In this document: one piece after another, positions 54,928-63,076 of the stretch
Position numbering within the stretch: position 1 is the first letter of the stretch
How the letters are laid out: each line of letters starts with the position of its first letter
Assembly: GCF_020169415.1 (NCBI RefSeq)
Contig: NZ_JAIULG010000007.1
Span: 51,210 to 115,209, forward strand
Origin: Tsukamurella sp. M9C
GTDB taxonomy: Bacteria > Actinomycetota > Actinomycetes > Mycobacteriales > Mycobacteriaceae
Direction: 5' to 3'
Length of the DNA stretch: 64,000 nt
The notes under the pieces: model-generated
What the model saw: the letters and a program-made list of their open reading frames with translations, nothing else
What the model was told of the DNA's origin: nothing
Database searches by the model: none
Translations under genes and position numbers: made by a program

Positions 54928-55611
54928 ATGAGCCGCATCCTGGTCGTCACCACCAGCGTCCCGTCCTACGCCGTGAGCGGCCGCCGCACCGGCCTCTGGC
55001 TCGGCGAGCTGACCCATTTCGTCGATGCCGTCGAGGCCGCGGGCCACAGCACCGTCATCGCCAGCATCGAGGGCGGCTTCGTCCCCATCGACCCGGAGTC
55101 CCTCAGCCACGAGGTGCTCGCGCAGGGCGGCACGCGCGCCCGCTACGACGACCCCGCCTTCATGGACCGCCTGCGGAACACGCCCTCGCTCCGGGACGTC
55201 GACGCCGCCGACTTCGACGCGATCTACCTCACCGGCGGCCACGGCGTCATGTTCGACTTCCCGACCGACGAGCGCCTCGCGGCCCTGCTCCGCGACTTCG
55301 ACGCGGCGGGCAAGGTCGTCTCCGCTGTCTGTCACGGCACCGCCGGGCTCCTCGGCGCCACGAAGGCCGACGGTGCGCCGCTGATCGCCGGCCTGCGCAT
55401 CGCGGGCTTCTCCTGGAACGAGGAGGTGCTGGCGGGGCTGGATTCGATCGTCCCGTTCAACCTCGAGGAGCGGATCGCCGCGCTTGGCGCCACCTACGTG
55501 CAGGCCGACGAGGCGTGGTCCCCGTTCGCCGTCACCGACGGCACCGTCGTGACCGGCCAGAACCCGGCCAGCGCGCACCCTGTGGCTGAGGCGGTTCTGA
55601 AGCTCCTCTGA
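54928..55611 (+). CDS. DJ-1/PfpI family protein (Hsp31-like glyoxalase III type)
   Basis: A 227-residue class I amidotransferase-fold protein. Nucleophilic Cys135 in the elbow SAVCHGTAGLL, Glu27 in TGLWLGEL, and His in LTGGHGVMFD; the GFSWNEE region completes the Hsp31 pattern. Such proteins remove methylglyoxal and protect against electrophiles. Controlled by the divergent MarR. AGGAG is eight bases before the ATG. Confidence 0.88.
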   Translation: MSRILVVTTSVPSYAVSGRRTGLWLGELTHFVDAVEAAGHSTVIASIEGGFVPIDPESLSHEVLAQGGTRARYDDPAFMDRLRNTPSLRDVDAADFDAIYLTGGHGVMFDFPTDERLAALLRDFDAAGKVVSAVCHGTAGLLGATKADGAPLIAGLRIAGFSWNEEVLAGLDSIVPFNLEERIAALGATYVQADEAWSPFAVTDGTVVTGQNPASAHPVAEAVLKLL

Positions 55612-55714
55612 TCGCGAACCGGGTACCGGCGGTACCCCCGAACGGAAGCATCTGGGCATAACCGGACGAACCGCACAGGATGGACTCATCAGTCGCACCG
55701 AACGAAAGGTCTCC

Positions 55715-56200
55715 ATGATGTTCCGCACCACCAGTCGCCGCCCGGCGCTCGTCGTCGCCACCGTCGCCGCCGCGATCGCGCTCGCCGGGTGCGGGGCGAG
55801 CTCGAACGAGGCCGGTCAGACCTCGACCGGGGCGGCCTCCGTCGCCGCTGCGTCCTCCGCATCGCCGACGGCCGGGCGGATCCAGATGGACCCGGTCACC
55901 AAGGCCTTCGTCGACGCGTGGAACAACCGGGATGCCACCGCCATGGTCAATCTGTTCACCGCCGACGGGGTCCTGGTCGACGACACGCGCACATTCCGCG
56001 GCCACGACGAGATCCGCACCTTCGCCGAGCCCGAGGTCACCGGTTACACGATCGAGGTGCTCACGGTGGAGGAGCGTCGCGCTGACGGTCAGAAGATCCT
56101 GGTCGAGGTGAACCGCAACTCGGGCGGCGGCTTCAAGGCAACCTTCGACTTCACCATCGCCGACGGCAGGATCCCGCGCGCGAACCTGCAGTACGCCTGA
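55715..56200 (+). CDS. Lipoprotein with SnoaL/NTF2-like domain
   Basis: A 161-residue protein with a signal peptide ending LAGC (Cys near residue 25), a Ser/Ala linker, and an NTF2-like fold: VTKAFVDAWNNRDATAMVNLFTADGVLVDDTRTFRGHDEIRTF and ATFDFTIADGRI. The pocket may bind a small lipid or steroid. In-frame ATG codons at 55715 and 55718 are both possible. The 103 bases upstream hold nothing obvious. Confidence 0.78.
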   Translation: MMFRTTSRRPALVVATVAAAIALAGCGASSNEAGQTSTGAASVAAASSASPTAGRIQMDPVTKAFVDAWNNRDATAMVNLFTADGVLVDDTRTFRGHDEIRTFAEPEVTGYTIEVLTVEERRADGQKILVEVNRNSGGGFKATFDFTIADGRIPRANLQYA

Positions 56201-56283
56201 TCGGCACGCCCTGTCGATTCCGCGTCGCCTCGATCGTCATCACTGTGCCCGCCCCTGGGGCAGAGTGGATACGAGGAGGAACC

Positions 56284-56661
56284 ATGCACTACGCACTGCT
56301 GATCAACAACGCCGAACCCGACGAGGGCGACATCGCGGAGGAGGCCTTCCTGCAGATGCAGCGGGCCATGGCGGACTACACCGCCGCTCTGCAGGCCGCG
56401 GGCGTGCTCATCGGCGCCGAGATCCTGGAACCGCAGGCGAAGACGGTCACCGTCACCCGCCGCGACGGCGACCTGACGATCCAGGACGGCCCGTTCGCCG
56501 ACACCCGCGAGGCGCTCGCCGGCGTCTTCCTGCTCGACGTCCCGGACCAGGACGCGGCCCTGGCCTGGGCTGAGAAGCACCCCGCCACCCAGTACGCGGT
56601 GATCGAGGTCCGCAAGGTCGCCGCAGCCTGCGACGAGGGCATCTGGAACGCCGAGGACTGA
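56284..56661 (+). CDS. YciI/DGPF-domain protein (ECF sigma partner)
   Basis: A 125-residue YCII-related protein: MHYALLINNAEPDEGD, then IQDGPFADTREALAGVFLLDV, the DGPFxETKE block of this family. Its stop shares bases with the start of an ECF sigma-factor gene (TGATG). This pair is a known arrangement for the ECF42 group, where the DGPF protein is thought to take part in signalling, though its role is unproven. GAGGAGG is four bases before ATG 56284. Confidence 0.9.
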   Translation: MHYALLINNAEPDEGDIAEEAFLQMQRAMADYTAALQAAGVLIGAEILEPQAKTVTVTRRDGDLTIQDGPFADTREALAGVFLLDVPDQDAALAWAEKHPATQYAVIEVRKVAAACDEGIWNAED

Positions 56662-57848
56662 TGGCCGGGGACGCCGAGGTGCGGGCGGAGAACGCCGCCC
56701 GCACCTCGTACGGCAGGCTCCTCGCGCTGCTCGCGACCCGCACCCACGACCTCGCAGCCGCCGAGGACGCCCTGGCGGACGCCTTCGAGCGGGCGCTGAC
56801 GCAATGGCCGGTCGACGGGACGCCCGACGATCCGGACGCGTGGCTGCTCACCGTGGCGAGGAACCGCCAGCGCGACCGGTGGAAGTCCGCGGCGGAGCGT
56901 CGCTCGCTGCCCTTCGACGAGGCGGCGCACGACGCCGCGGCGCCGGGCGAGAGCCCCGACCGACGGCTCGAACTGCTCCTCGTCTGCGCGCACCCGGCCG
57001 TCGCGGGCGCGAGCGTGCCGCTCATGCTCAACACCGTCCTGGGCTTCACCGCCGAGCAGATCGGCGCTGCCCTGCTGGTCCCGACGGCGACCATGGCCGC
57101 CCGCCTGACGCGGGCGAAGAAGCGCATCGAGCGCGAGCGGATCCCGTTCGCGGTCCCCGAGGTGGACGCGCTCGCGGGCCGCCTCGGGCCCGTCCTCGAA
57201 GCCGTGTACGGCTCGTACTCGATCGAATGGCCCACCCCGCCGCGCGAGCGCCATGCACTCCTCCTCGGGCTGGCCGGGACCATCGCCGAGTCGGCCCCGA
57301 CGGTCGCGGAGGCGCACGGCCTGGCCGCCCTGATGTACCTCTCCAGCGCCCGGCTGCCCGCCCGTGTCGACGAGGACGGGCGCTACATCCCGCTGCCGCT
57401 GCAGGATCCGCGGCGCTGGGACCGTGACCTCATCGCCGCCGGGCACCGGCACCTGCGGGTGGCGCACGCGCTCGGCACGGTCGGACGGTTCCAGCTGGAA
57501 GCGGCGATCGGGGCTGTGCACTGCGCCCGCCGCCCGGGCGAGGCATCGGACTGGGCGAACCTGCGGCGCCTCTACGACGCACTCGTCGCCCTGGCGCCCA
57601 CGCGCGGTGCGGCCGTCGCGCGGGCCGCCGTCATCGCCGAGACCGACGGTGCGCGTGCGGGACTGGAGGCGCTGGACCTCCTCGACGGCGTGGAGCGACT
57701 GCAACCCGCGTGGGCCGTCCGCGCGTCCCTGCTCGACCGCCTCGGCGAGCCCGCAGCCGATGCCGCCTACGCCAAGGCGATCTCGATCACCACCGATCCG
57801 GCCGAACGCGAGTACCTGGCCCGGCGCGCCCGCGGCACCGGTCGATAG
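56661..57848 (+). CDS. ECF sigma factor, ECF42-like with TPR-type extension
   Basis: A 395-residue sigma factor. Region 2 (GRLLALLATRTHDLAAAEDALADAFERALTQWP, then TVARNRQRDRWKSAA) and region 4 (LGFTAEQIGAALLVPTATMAARLTRAKKRI) occupy residues 1-165. The remaining 230 residues are helical, with ALAPTRGAAVARAAVIAETDG and YAKAISITTDPAEREYL at the end, the C-terminal extension that ECF42 factors carry instead of an anti-sigma partner. It probably controls its own operon. Confidence 0.92.
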   Translation: MAGDAEVRAENAARTSYGRLLALLATRTHDLAAAEDALADAFERALTQWPVDGTPDDPDAWLLTVARNRQRDRWKSAAERRSLPFDEAAHDAAAPGESPDRRLELLLVCAHPAVAGASVPLMLNTVLGFTAEQIGAALLVPTATMAARLTRAKKRIERERIPFAVPEVDALAGRLGPVLEAVYGSYSIEWPTPPRERHALLLGLAGTIAESAPTVAEAHGLAALMYLSSARLPARVDEDGRYIPLPLQDPRRWDRDLIAAGHRHLRVAHALGTVGRFQLEAAIGAVHCARRPGEASDWANLRRLYDALVALAPTRGAAVARAAVIAETDGARAGLEALDLLDGVERLQPAWAVRASLLDRLGEPAADAAYAKAISITTDPAEREYLARRARGTGR

Positions 57849-57884
57849 CGGCGGAATCCGGGCGCAATCGCTAGGGTCGGGCGC

Positions 57885-58445
57885 ATGGCGGACAGCGATG
57901 GGATCCGGGTGGGCGACCCCGAACGACAGCGGGCCGTCGAACTGCTCGGGGAGGCGATGGCCACCGGCTACCTCACCGTCGAGGAGTTCGACCAACGCAC
58001 GCACGCGGCCTACGCCGCCGCGAATCGCGGTGAGCTGCAGGCGCTGGTGAACGACCTGCCGATCCGCGAGCGACTCTTCCCCACGGTGCCGGACGTCGCG
58101 GACCGGCCCGTGGAGGTGCTCGACCTGGAATGGACGACGGTGCACCGCAAGGGCGTGTGGACCGTGCCCGCGCGCCTGCGCATCACGGGCTCGACGGGCA
58201 CCGCGAAGATCGACTTCCGCAACGCCGACTTCCCCTACGGCGGGGTCGAGATCGACGTCCAGGTCTCGTGGAGCACGCTGAAGCTGCACCTGACGCCGAC
58301 GATGCGGGTCGACGCCACCGGTGTCGACTACTCGGGGTGGAGCTCGCTCAAGGACAAGGCCGGGCCGGCGGACGGCGCGGCGGGGCCGCTCCTGGTGCTG
58401 CGCGGCTCGGCTTCGGCGGGGAGCAGCATCCAACTTCGCCGGTGA
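57885..58445 (+). CDS. DUF1707 domain protein
   Basis: A 186-residue protein opening with DUF1707: IRVGDPERQRAVELLGEAMATGYLTVEEFDQRTHAAYAAANRGELQALVNDLP. The C-terminal half is a beta-rich domain (TGTAKIDFRNADFPYGGVEIDVQVSWSTLKLHL, LLVLRGSASAGSSIQLRR) of the DUF2154/LiaF-like repeat type. No membrane segment. Role unknown; DUF1707 may bind DNA or membrane proteins. A TAGGGT box seven bases before ATG 57885 supports the start. Confidence 0.85.
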   Translation: MADSDGIRVGDPERQRAVELLGEAMATGYLTVEEFDQRTHAAYAAANRGELQALVNDLPIRERLFPTVPDVADRPVEVLDLEWTTVHRKGVWTVPARLRITGSTGTAKIDFRNADFPYGGVEIDVQVSWSTLKLHLTPTMRVDATGVDYSGWSSLKDKAGPADGAAGPLLVLRGSASAGSSIQLRR

Positions 58446-58488
58446 GGCCCTGGATTTCCCGCTACGGTGAGCGGGACGAAGGAGTCGC

Positions 58489-59112
58489 ATGTCCGATGTC
58501 TGGCAACTGGTCCACGCGGAGCGCCGCGCCCTGATCGCCTTCCTCGAGGGCGTCGACGATGCGCGTTGGGACACGCCCTCGCTGTGTCCGGGGTGGCGCG
58601 TGCGCGACGTCGTCGCCCACCAGATCTCCACCGCGGACACCACGCGCCTGGGTTTCATCAAGGGAATGATCCTGGCCCGCTTCGATTTCGACAGGGACAA
58701 CCAGAGCGGCGTCGACCGCGAGCTGGGACCGGCGGCGCAGATGCTGGACCGGTACCGCTCGCTCGTCGACCGCACCTCGGGCCCGCCCGCGCCGCTCGAC
58801 ACCCGGCTCGTCGAGGCCGTCGTGCACGGCGAGGACATCCGCCGGCCGCTCGGCGCCGTCGGCGACTATCCGGCGGAGGCGGTCGAACGGGCCCTGCGGC
58901 TGCAGGCCCGCACCGGGAAGGGCATGGGCGGAGCGAAGGAGCACATCGCCGGACTGCGGCTGCGCGCCACCGACGCGGACGTCACGCTCGGCGACGGCCC
59001 CGAAGTCACCGGTCCGCTGCTCGCCTTGTTGCTCGCCGTGAGCGGGCGCACCGTCGCCCTGGGGGAACTGAGCGGGGAGGGCCTGCCCACCCTCGCGGAA
59101 CGGGTCTCCTGA
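58489..59112 (+). CDS. Maleylpyruvate isomerase-family (DinB-like, mycothiol type) protein
   Basis: A 207-residue protein of the TIGR03083 family. The DinB-type four-helix metal site is seen as RRALIAFLEGVDDARWDTPSLCPGWRVRDVVAHQISTA (His in VVAHQ) and VEAVVHGEDIRRPLG. Related enzymes use mycothiol, the actinobacterial thiol, as cofactor. Substrate unknown. A TACGGT box lies 21 bases upstream and AAGGAG seven bases before the ATG. Confidence 0.85.
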   Translation: MSDVWQLVHAERRALIAFLEGVDDARWDTPSLCPGWRVRDVVAHQISTADTTRLGFIKGMILARFDFDRDNQSGVDRELGPAAQMLDRYRSLVDRTSGPPAPLDTRLVEAVVHGEDIRRPLGAVGDYPAEAVERALRLQARTGKGMGGAKEHIAGLRLRATDADVTLGDGPEVTGPLLALLLAVSGRTVALGELSGEGLPTLAERVS

Positions 59113-59115
59113 CGC

Positions 59116-59580
59116 TCAGCGCGGCGGTGTGATCGTGATCAACGCGTCGATGCGGGTGATGAGGCACGTGCTGCGCGGGATCCGGAAGTCCTCGTCCGTG
59201 GGCGCGTCCACGACGCGCTGCCCGGCGATGCGCACGGGCACGATGAATCGGTAGTTCAGCAGGTCACGGTCGCCGCCGGGCGCGACGGTGCGCGCCGTGA
59301 CCCGCGGCGCGTCCATGATCGAGTACTGCAGGTGCCGGTCGAGATCCCCGCGCAACTGGTCCCCGGAGAAGCCCGTCTGCAGGCCGTTCTCGAAGCGGAC
59401 GGCGTTCGGCGCGAAGGGGACCGCGCCGGCTTTGGTGCGATCGCCGAGCGCCGCGAGGTAGGCGTCGGCGGCCGCGAGCTGGCGTGCCGGCGTGCAGGTC
59501 GCCGCCGTGGCGGGCGCTGCGAGTGAGGCGGCCGCGACGGCGGGGATCAGGGCGGGCACGAGGCGGGCGAGGACGGCCAT
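59116..59580 (-). CDS. Secreted protein (DUF8021-like)
   Basis: A 154-residue protein with an N-terminal Sec signal (LVPALIPAVAAASLAAPATA, cleavage about residue 27). The mature part has a two-Cys pair (TCTPARQ, STCLITR) and NTF2-like strands: AADAYLAALGDRTKAGAVPFAPNAVRFENG, YRFIVPVRIAGQRV. I associate it with the DUF8021 group without certainty. ATG 59580 is preceded by a TACTGT box with a six-base gap. Confidence 0.7.
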   Translation of the reverse strand: MAVLARLVPALIPAVAAASLAAPATAATCTPARQLAAADAYLAALGDRTKAGAVPFAPNAVRFENGLQTGFSGDQLRGDLDRHLQYSIMDAPRVTARTVAPGGDRDLLNYRFIVPVRIAGQRVVDAPTDEDFRIPRSTCLITRIDALITITPPR

Positions 59581-59606
59581 GCGCTCACAGTAGCGGCGCC
59601 GCTGCG

Positions 59607-60344
59607 TCATTCCGGGTTGTACGCCGAAAGCACCTCGCGCACCGCGGCGTCGATCGTCGCGTGATCCACGCCGCGCTCGGCCAGGAAGACCGCGCCGGGG
59701 CCGGTGCCCTCCGCCAGGATGCCGAGCAGGATGTGCTCGGTGCCGACGTAGTTGTGGCCCAGTCGGAGCGCCTCGCGCAGCACCATCTCGACGGCCTTCT
59801 TCGCCGCGGGCGAGAAGGGGATGAGCTCCGGGCTCTCCTCGGTGTCCGTCGTCGAGATCTGTCGGTGCAGGACGGCTTCCGTGATCGCCTCCTCCGTGAT
59901 CCCCCGGCCGAGGAGTAGGCGGGCAGCGATGCCCTCGGGCTCGCGGAACAGTCCCAGCAGCATGTGGTCCGTGTCGATCGTCGGGCTCCCTGCCTCGCGC
60001 GCCTCGTCCTGCGCCGCCACGACGACGCTCCGTGCCCGCGGCGTGAACCGCGAGTAGGGCGAGCCGGTCGCGTCGATGAGCGCCGACGGGTCGATGCTCG
60101 GCGGCGCCGAGCGCTGCTGCGCGGCCTGCTTCGTCATCCCCATGGACTCGCCGATCGAGGTCCAGGTGGCGCCGCTGCGCCGCGCCTGGTCGACGAAGTG
60201 TCCGACGAGGTGGTCGGCGGTCTCGCCGAGGTGCGCCGCGACGGCGACGGCATCGCCGAGGTGGGCGAGCGCGTCGCCGTCCGGGTGGAGCGCGTGGACG
60301 GTGCGGATGAGGGCGTCGAGGCTGACGGGATCGTTCTGAGGCAT
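59607..60344 (-). CDS. Clp N-terminal domain protein without ATPase
   Basis: A 245-residue protein. Residues about 20-75 are helical with a helix-turn-helix-like TWTSIGESMGMTKQAAQQR. Residues 95-245 are a complete double Clp-N repeat: FTPRARSVVVAAQDEAREAGSPTIDTDHMLLGLF and FSPAAKKAVEMVLREALRLGHNYVGTEHILLGIL. The AAA modules of ClpC are absent, so it may be an adaptor or a DNA-binding sensor that presents or competes for ClpC clients. Confidence 0.88.
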   Translation of the reverse strand: MPQNDPVSLDALIRTVHALHPDGDALAHLGDAVAVAAHLGETADHLVGHFVDQARRSGATWTSIGESMGMTKQAAQQRSAPPSIDPSALIDATGSPYSRFTPRARSVVVAAQDEAREAGSPTIDTDHMLLGLFREPEGIAARLLLGRGITEEAITEAVLHRQISTTDTEESPELIPFSPAAKKAVEMVLREALRLGHNYVGTEHILLGILAEGTGPGAVFLAERGVDHATIDAAVREVLSAYNPE

Positions 60345-60350
60345 GCGTCA

Positions 60351-60379
60351 AGCATGAGTTGACGCGGCGTGGTTGTCAA
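60351..60379 (-). promoter_or_regulatory. Promoter of the Clp-N gene with repeated TTGAC boxes
   Basis: Reading leftwards: -35 TTGACA (60374-60379), 17-base spacer, -10 CATGCT (60351-60356), then six bases to ATG 60344. Three GTTGAC-type boxes occur (60358-60363, 60375-60380 inverted, 60386-60391), and GGTTG-T-CAACC (60371-60381) is a perfect palindrome over the -35, suggesting autoregulation by the gene's own helix-turn-helix. Confidence 0.6.
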
Positions 60380-60396
60380 CCATTGATTGACGACGA

Positions 60397-61026
60397 TCAG
60401 GCGGCGGCACCGTCGGCGATGCGCGCGGCGACCGACGCGGCGGCGTCCTCGGCCGCGACCTCGCGGGCGCGATGCCGATCCGGATCGTCCGATTCCCCGT
60501 CGCCCAGCAGGAACAGCCCGGAATCCTCCGCGCCCATGTAGTTCGCGAGGCCGTCGACCAGCTGGGCGTTCATGCCGTCGAGGTAGCCGTGCTTGCGGTA
60601 GGTGGACTCGCCGACGGCGCCGATCGGGAAGAAGTACAGGCGCTTCGGCGCCGCGAGCTCGGCACCGGAGTTCGTGTCGTCGTACGCCCAGTCGCGGGTG
60701 AAGACGCGGTCGACCCAGCCCTTGAGCGGGCCGGGCAGGCCCCACCAGTACACCGGAAAGACGACGGCGATCGCGTCGAACTCCTCCAGTCGGCGCTGCT
60801 CGGCCCGCACGTCCGCGGGGACGACGGTGCGGTCGCGGTACGCCGCGTGGTCGGCCGAACCGAAGGTCGGGTCGAAGCCGGCGGCGAGGACGTCGTGCCG
60901 CTCGACCTCGGCGTACCCGCCGCGGAGCAGGCCGCGGGCCACGGCGGCGGCGGTGGAGGCGGTGGCGGAGTCGGCATCGGGGTGGGCGGTCACCACGAGC
61001 GCGCGGAGCTGCTGCTGATTCGTCAT
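60397..61026 (-). CDS. NAD(P)H-dependent quinone/FMN oxidoreductase (flavodoxin_2 fold)
   Basis: A 209-residue NQO1-like flavoprotein: RALVVTAHPDADSATASTAAAVARGL (FMN phosphate loop), YAEVERHDVLAAGFDPTF, and AIAVVFPVYWWGLPGPLKGWVDRVFTRDWAYDD (flavin site). It performs two-electron reduction of quinones, avoiding radicals. It is divergent from a MerR gene across nine bases, with a stretched MerR-type promoter, so it is likely induced by electrophiles. Confidence 0.9.
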   Translation of the reverse strand: MTNQQQLRALVVTAHPDADSATASTAAAVARGLLRGGYAEVERHDVLAAGFDPTFGSADHAAYRDRTVVPADVRAEQRRLEEFDAIAVVFPVYWWGLPGPLKGWVDRVFTRDWAYDDTNSGAELAAPKRLYFFPIGAVGESTYRKHGYLDGMNAQLVDGLANYMGAEDSGLFLLGDGESDDPDRHRAREVAAEDAAASVAARIADGAAA

Positions 61027-61032
61027 ACTGAG

Positions 61033-61064
61033 AGCATGAACTCTGACACCAGTGTCATGGTCAA
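61033..61064 (-). promoter_or_regulatory. MerR-type stretched promoter for the quinone reductase
   Basis: Reading leftwards: -35 TTGACC (61059-61064), 19- to 20-base spacer, -10 TCATGC or CATGCT (61033-61039). The spacer holds a perfect palindrome, TGACAC-CA-GTGTCA (61044-61057). The operator lies inside the first codons of the divergent merR gene. Confidence 0.7.
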
Positions 61065-61443
61065 GCCCGGGCTGCGGATGCGTGACCTGTGTGCCCGCAC
61101 CGGCACCACGCCCCGCATGATCCGGCACTACGAGAAGACGGGGATCCTCGCGCCGGGGCGCGAGTCGAACGGCTATCGGGTGTTCACCGAGGAGGACGTG
61201 CGCACCGTCGCCGATGCGCGGTGTCTCATCGAGGCCGGGTTGTCGGCCACGGAGACGGCGGAGTTGGTGGGCATCGTCTGCGGCGAGGGCGACGCCCCGC
61301 CGGCGGAGTTGGACGCGGCGCTGGTCCGTATCGGCGAGCGTCGCACCGTGCTCGACGAGCGGATCGCGCAGCTCGTCGCCGCGAAGGAAAAGCTCGACGA
61401 GCTCCGCGACTACGTCCACGACATCCGAGGCGTCACCAGATGA
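61036..61443 (+). CDS. MerR-family transcriptional regulator
   Basis: A 135-residue regulator. The MerR domain reads MRDLCARTGTTPRMIRHYEKTGIL, then SNGYRVFTEEDVRTVADA and a coiled-coil (ALVRIGERRTVLDERIAQLVAAKEKLDELRDY). ATG 61036 has a CATACT box six bases upstream; ATG 61057 and 61078 are in frame, and 61078 would place the helix-turn-helix at the very N-terminus as is usual. Two Cys (LCART, VCGEG) could sense redox state. Divergent from the quinone reductase. Confidence 0.88.
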   Translation: MNSDTSVMVKPGLRMRDLCARTGTTPRMIRHYEKTGILAPGRESNGYRVFTEEDVRTVADARCLIEAGLSATETAELVGIVCGEGDAPPAELDAALVRIGERRTVLDERIAQLVAAKEKLDELRDYVHDIRGVTR

Positions 61444-61786
61444 CGGCGAGCCCCGCGGCGGTCAGTGACAGCAGGCCCGCGGCGTAGAACATCCCGCGCG
61501 GGACGGCCTCGCCGGTGCGCTTCTGTCGTGCGCTGCCCATGCCGAGCAGGCCGCCGAGGACGAGCAGGATGAGCAGCTTGATCCCGATCTTGGGATAGTT
61601 CAGCTCGATTCCCGCGGGCCAGGGCGCGGCCAGAGCGAGGCCGGTGACGAGCGAGACCAGCAGCCCGTAGTCCATGACGCGCTCGAACCGGAACCGTCCC
61701 GCGGCCGCGGAGGCAACCCAGCCGCCGAAGGTGACGGCGAAGCCCACGATGTGCACCAGAACTATTACGTTGCGTAGTACTTCCAT
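61433..61786 (-). CDS. Small four-helix membrane protein
   Basis: A 117-residue protein with four membrane segments: VIVLVHIVGFAVTFGGWVAS, YGLLVSLVTGLALA, IGIKLLILLVLGGLLGMG and MFYAAGLLSLTAAGLAVIW. The HIVGFAVTFGGW block with a conserved His is common in uncharacterised actinobacterial membrane proteins of the same size. ATG 61786 is supported by a TACGCT box six bases upstream. Convergent with merR, overlapping 11 bases. Confidence 0.75.
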   Translation of the reverse strand: MEVLRNVIVLVHIVGFAVTFGGWVASAAAGRFRFERVMDYGLLVSLVTGLALAAPWPAGIELNYPKIGIKLLILLVLGGLLGMGSARQKRTGEAVPRGMFYAAGLLSLTAAGLAVIW

Positions 61787-61877
61787 GGTCTGAGCGTAGC
61801 GAACCGGACGAATCGTGCACCCGATACGGCGATTCGAGGGGTTCCCCTCGTCGGCGGACGGGGCTACGGTCGAGGGC

Positions 61878-63071
61878 ATGGGTGCGATCGTCATCGTCGG
61901 AGCAGGACTGGCGGCCGCGAAAGCGGCCGAGGCGCTACGGGATCTGGGCCACGACGGCCCGATCACGGTGATCGGCGCCGAATCCCATCCGCCCTACGAG
62001 CGACCCCCGCTGTCGAAGGACTACCTGCAGGGCAAGGCCGAGCGCGACAGCGTCTTCACCTTCGACGCCGCCTGGTACGCCGACCACGACGTCACCGTGC
62101 GGACCGGCGTCCGCGCCACCGCCCTCGACCGGGAGGCGCGCACCGTCGGCCTGGACACGGGGGAGTCGCTGCCCTACGAGCACCTGGTGCTGGCAACGGG
62201 ATCCCGCGCGCGACCGCTGCCCGGGGCCGACGGGGTGCACTACCTCCGCACCCTCGACGACAGTGACGCGCTGCGGGAAGTGTTCGAGAAGGGCGGGCGG
62301 CTCGGCGTCGTGGGCGGCGGGTGGATCGGTCTCGAGGCGGCCGCCGCAGCCCGCGGGGCCGGCCTGGAGGTCACCGTCGTCGAACCCGCCGAGCAGCCGC
62401 TGCTCGGCGCCCTCGGCCCCGAGCTCGGCAAGGTCTTCGCGGACCTGCACCGCAGCCACGGCGTGGACCTGCGCACCGGCACCGGCGTGCGGGCCGTGGA
62501 GCCCGGCGGCCGGGGGCTGGTCCTCGAGGACGGGACCACGATCGAGACCGACGCCGTGCTCGTCGGGATCGGCGCGATGCCGAACATCGAACTCGCCGAG
62601 GCCGCCGGCCTCGAGACCGCCGAGGGCGGCGTGGCCGTCGACGCCGGGCTGCGCACCTCCGACCCGCACGTCTTCGCCGTCGGCGACATCGCCGCTGCCG
62701 AGAACCCGACGGTGGGCCGGCGCGTGCGCGTCGAGCACTGGGCCAACGCCCTCAACCAGCCGCGCGTGGCCGCCGCCAACATCCTCGGCGGATCCGAGGT
62801 CTACGACCGCCTCCCGTACTTCTTCACCGACCAGTACCAGCTGGGCATGGAGTACCTCGGCCTGTCCACCGGCTACGACGACGTGGTGATCCGCGGCGAC
62901 CTGGACGCCCTCGAGTTCGTCGCCTTCTGGCTGGCGAAGGGACGCGTTCTGGCCGGTATGAACGTGAACGTGTGGGACGTGGGCGATGATGTGCGTGCGC
63001 TGATCACGTCCCGCCGGGTGGTCGACGCCGCCCGTCTCGCGGATCCCGGCGTACCGCTCGCGGAGGTCTAG
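61878..63071 (+). CDS. FAD-dependent NAD(P)H-ferredoxin/rubredoxin reductase
   Basis: A 397-residue reductase. FAD site IVIVGAGLAAAKAAEALRDLG, the redox block ESHPPYERPPLSKDYLQGK, the NAD(P) site RLGVVGGGWIGLEAAAAARG and the C-terminal FAD motif SDPHVFAVGDIAAAENPT identify the putidaredoxin/rhodocoxin-reductase group, which pass electrons to a ferredoxin or rubredoxin for P450s or dioxygenases. No such partner is next door. A TACGGT box seven bases before ATG 61878 fixes the start. Confidence 0.92.
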   Translation: MGAIVIVGAGLAAAKAAEALRDLGHDGPITVIGAESHPPYERPPLSKDYLQGKAERDSVFTFDAAWYADHDVTVRTGVRATALDREARTVGLDTGESLPYEHLVLATGSRARPLPGADGVHYLRTLDDSDALREVFEKGGRLGVVGGGWIGLEAAAAARGAGLEVTVVEPAEQPLLGALGPELGKVFADLHRSHGVDLRTGTGVRAVEPGGRGLVLEDGTTIETDAVLVGIGAMPNIELAEAAGLETAEGGVAVDAGLRTSDPHVFAVGDIAAAENPTVGRRVRVEHWANALNQPRVAAANILGGSEVYDRLPYFFTDQYQLGMEYLGLSTGYDDVVIRGDLDALEFVAFWLAKGRVLAGMNVNVWDVGDDVRALITSRRVVDAARLADPGVPLAEV

Positions 63072-63076
63072 TACGC

